Shown here: piece by piece, positions 5,031-5,034 of the stretch
How the letters are laid out: each line of letters begins with the position of its first letter
Position numbering within the stretch: the stretch's first letter is position 1
Assembly (NCBI GenBank): GCA_016194835.1
Contig: JACQAU010000340.1
Location: 1-5,034 of the forward strand
DNA length: 5,034 nt
Direction of reading: 5' to 3'
DNA from: Deltaproteobacteria bacterium
GTDB lineage: Bacteria > Bdellovibrionota > UBA1018
Translations under genes and position numbers: made by a program
Notes under the pieces: model-generated
Seen by the model: the letters and a program-made list of their open reading frames with translations, nothing else
Database searches by the model: none
Told to the model about the DNA's origin: nothing

Positions 5031-5034
5031 ACTG

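Overview
The window is compact, AT-leaning bacterial DNA. A HipA-family kinase of the YjjJ/HipH type, normally seen in Gram-negative bacteria and best known from gammaproteobacteria, points that way. I cannot place the organism more precisely, and two of the six genes have no recognisable family. Base composition is uneven. Sample 60-base blocks give about 23% G+C in the first gene and 33% in the HipA-like gene, against 55% in the toxin gene and 52% in the ATPase gene. The middle of the window therefore looks like imported cargo between native flanks.

Layout. 1-666 (+): 3' part of an unrecognised, cysteine-bearing protein. 774-1475 (+): unrecognised protein with a folded N-terminal part and a long, very basic Arg/Gly-rich tail. 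It ends only 10 bases from the convergent antitoxin gene. 1486-2119 (-): a type II toxin-antitoxin pair in toxin-first (HigBA-like) order, made of a RelE/HigB-fold toxin overlapped by 32 bases by an HTH antitoxin. 2180-3340 (-): an AAA-type ATPase with a C-terminal DUF4143/nuclease-like domain. 3341-3567: intergenic region with a strong promoter, a 14-bp perfect palindrome and a large nested inverted repeat (3411-3542). 3568-4881 (-): HipA-like Ser/Thr kinase with a built-in N-terminal winged helix (YjjJ/HipH), with no antitoxin gene in the visible flank. 4882-5034: its promoter region, with two pairs of direct repeats at exactly 12-bp phasing.

How it fits together. Three adjacent minus-strand units (toxin-antitoxin, ATPase, HipH-like kinase) could all act on growth control or defence, but no sequence evidence shows that they cooperate. 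The clearest unexplained signals are regulatory. Each of the three units has a sigma70-like promoter whose predicted start site falls within about 0-3 bases of the start codon, which suggests leaderless or nearly leaderless mRNAs. The kinase promoter is overlaid by a perfect tandem 12-bp repeat that could be an autoregulatory operator. The large inverted repeat lies at the edge of the higher-G+C block and may be a MITE-like element or a structured RNA.
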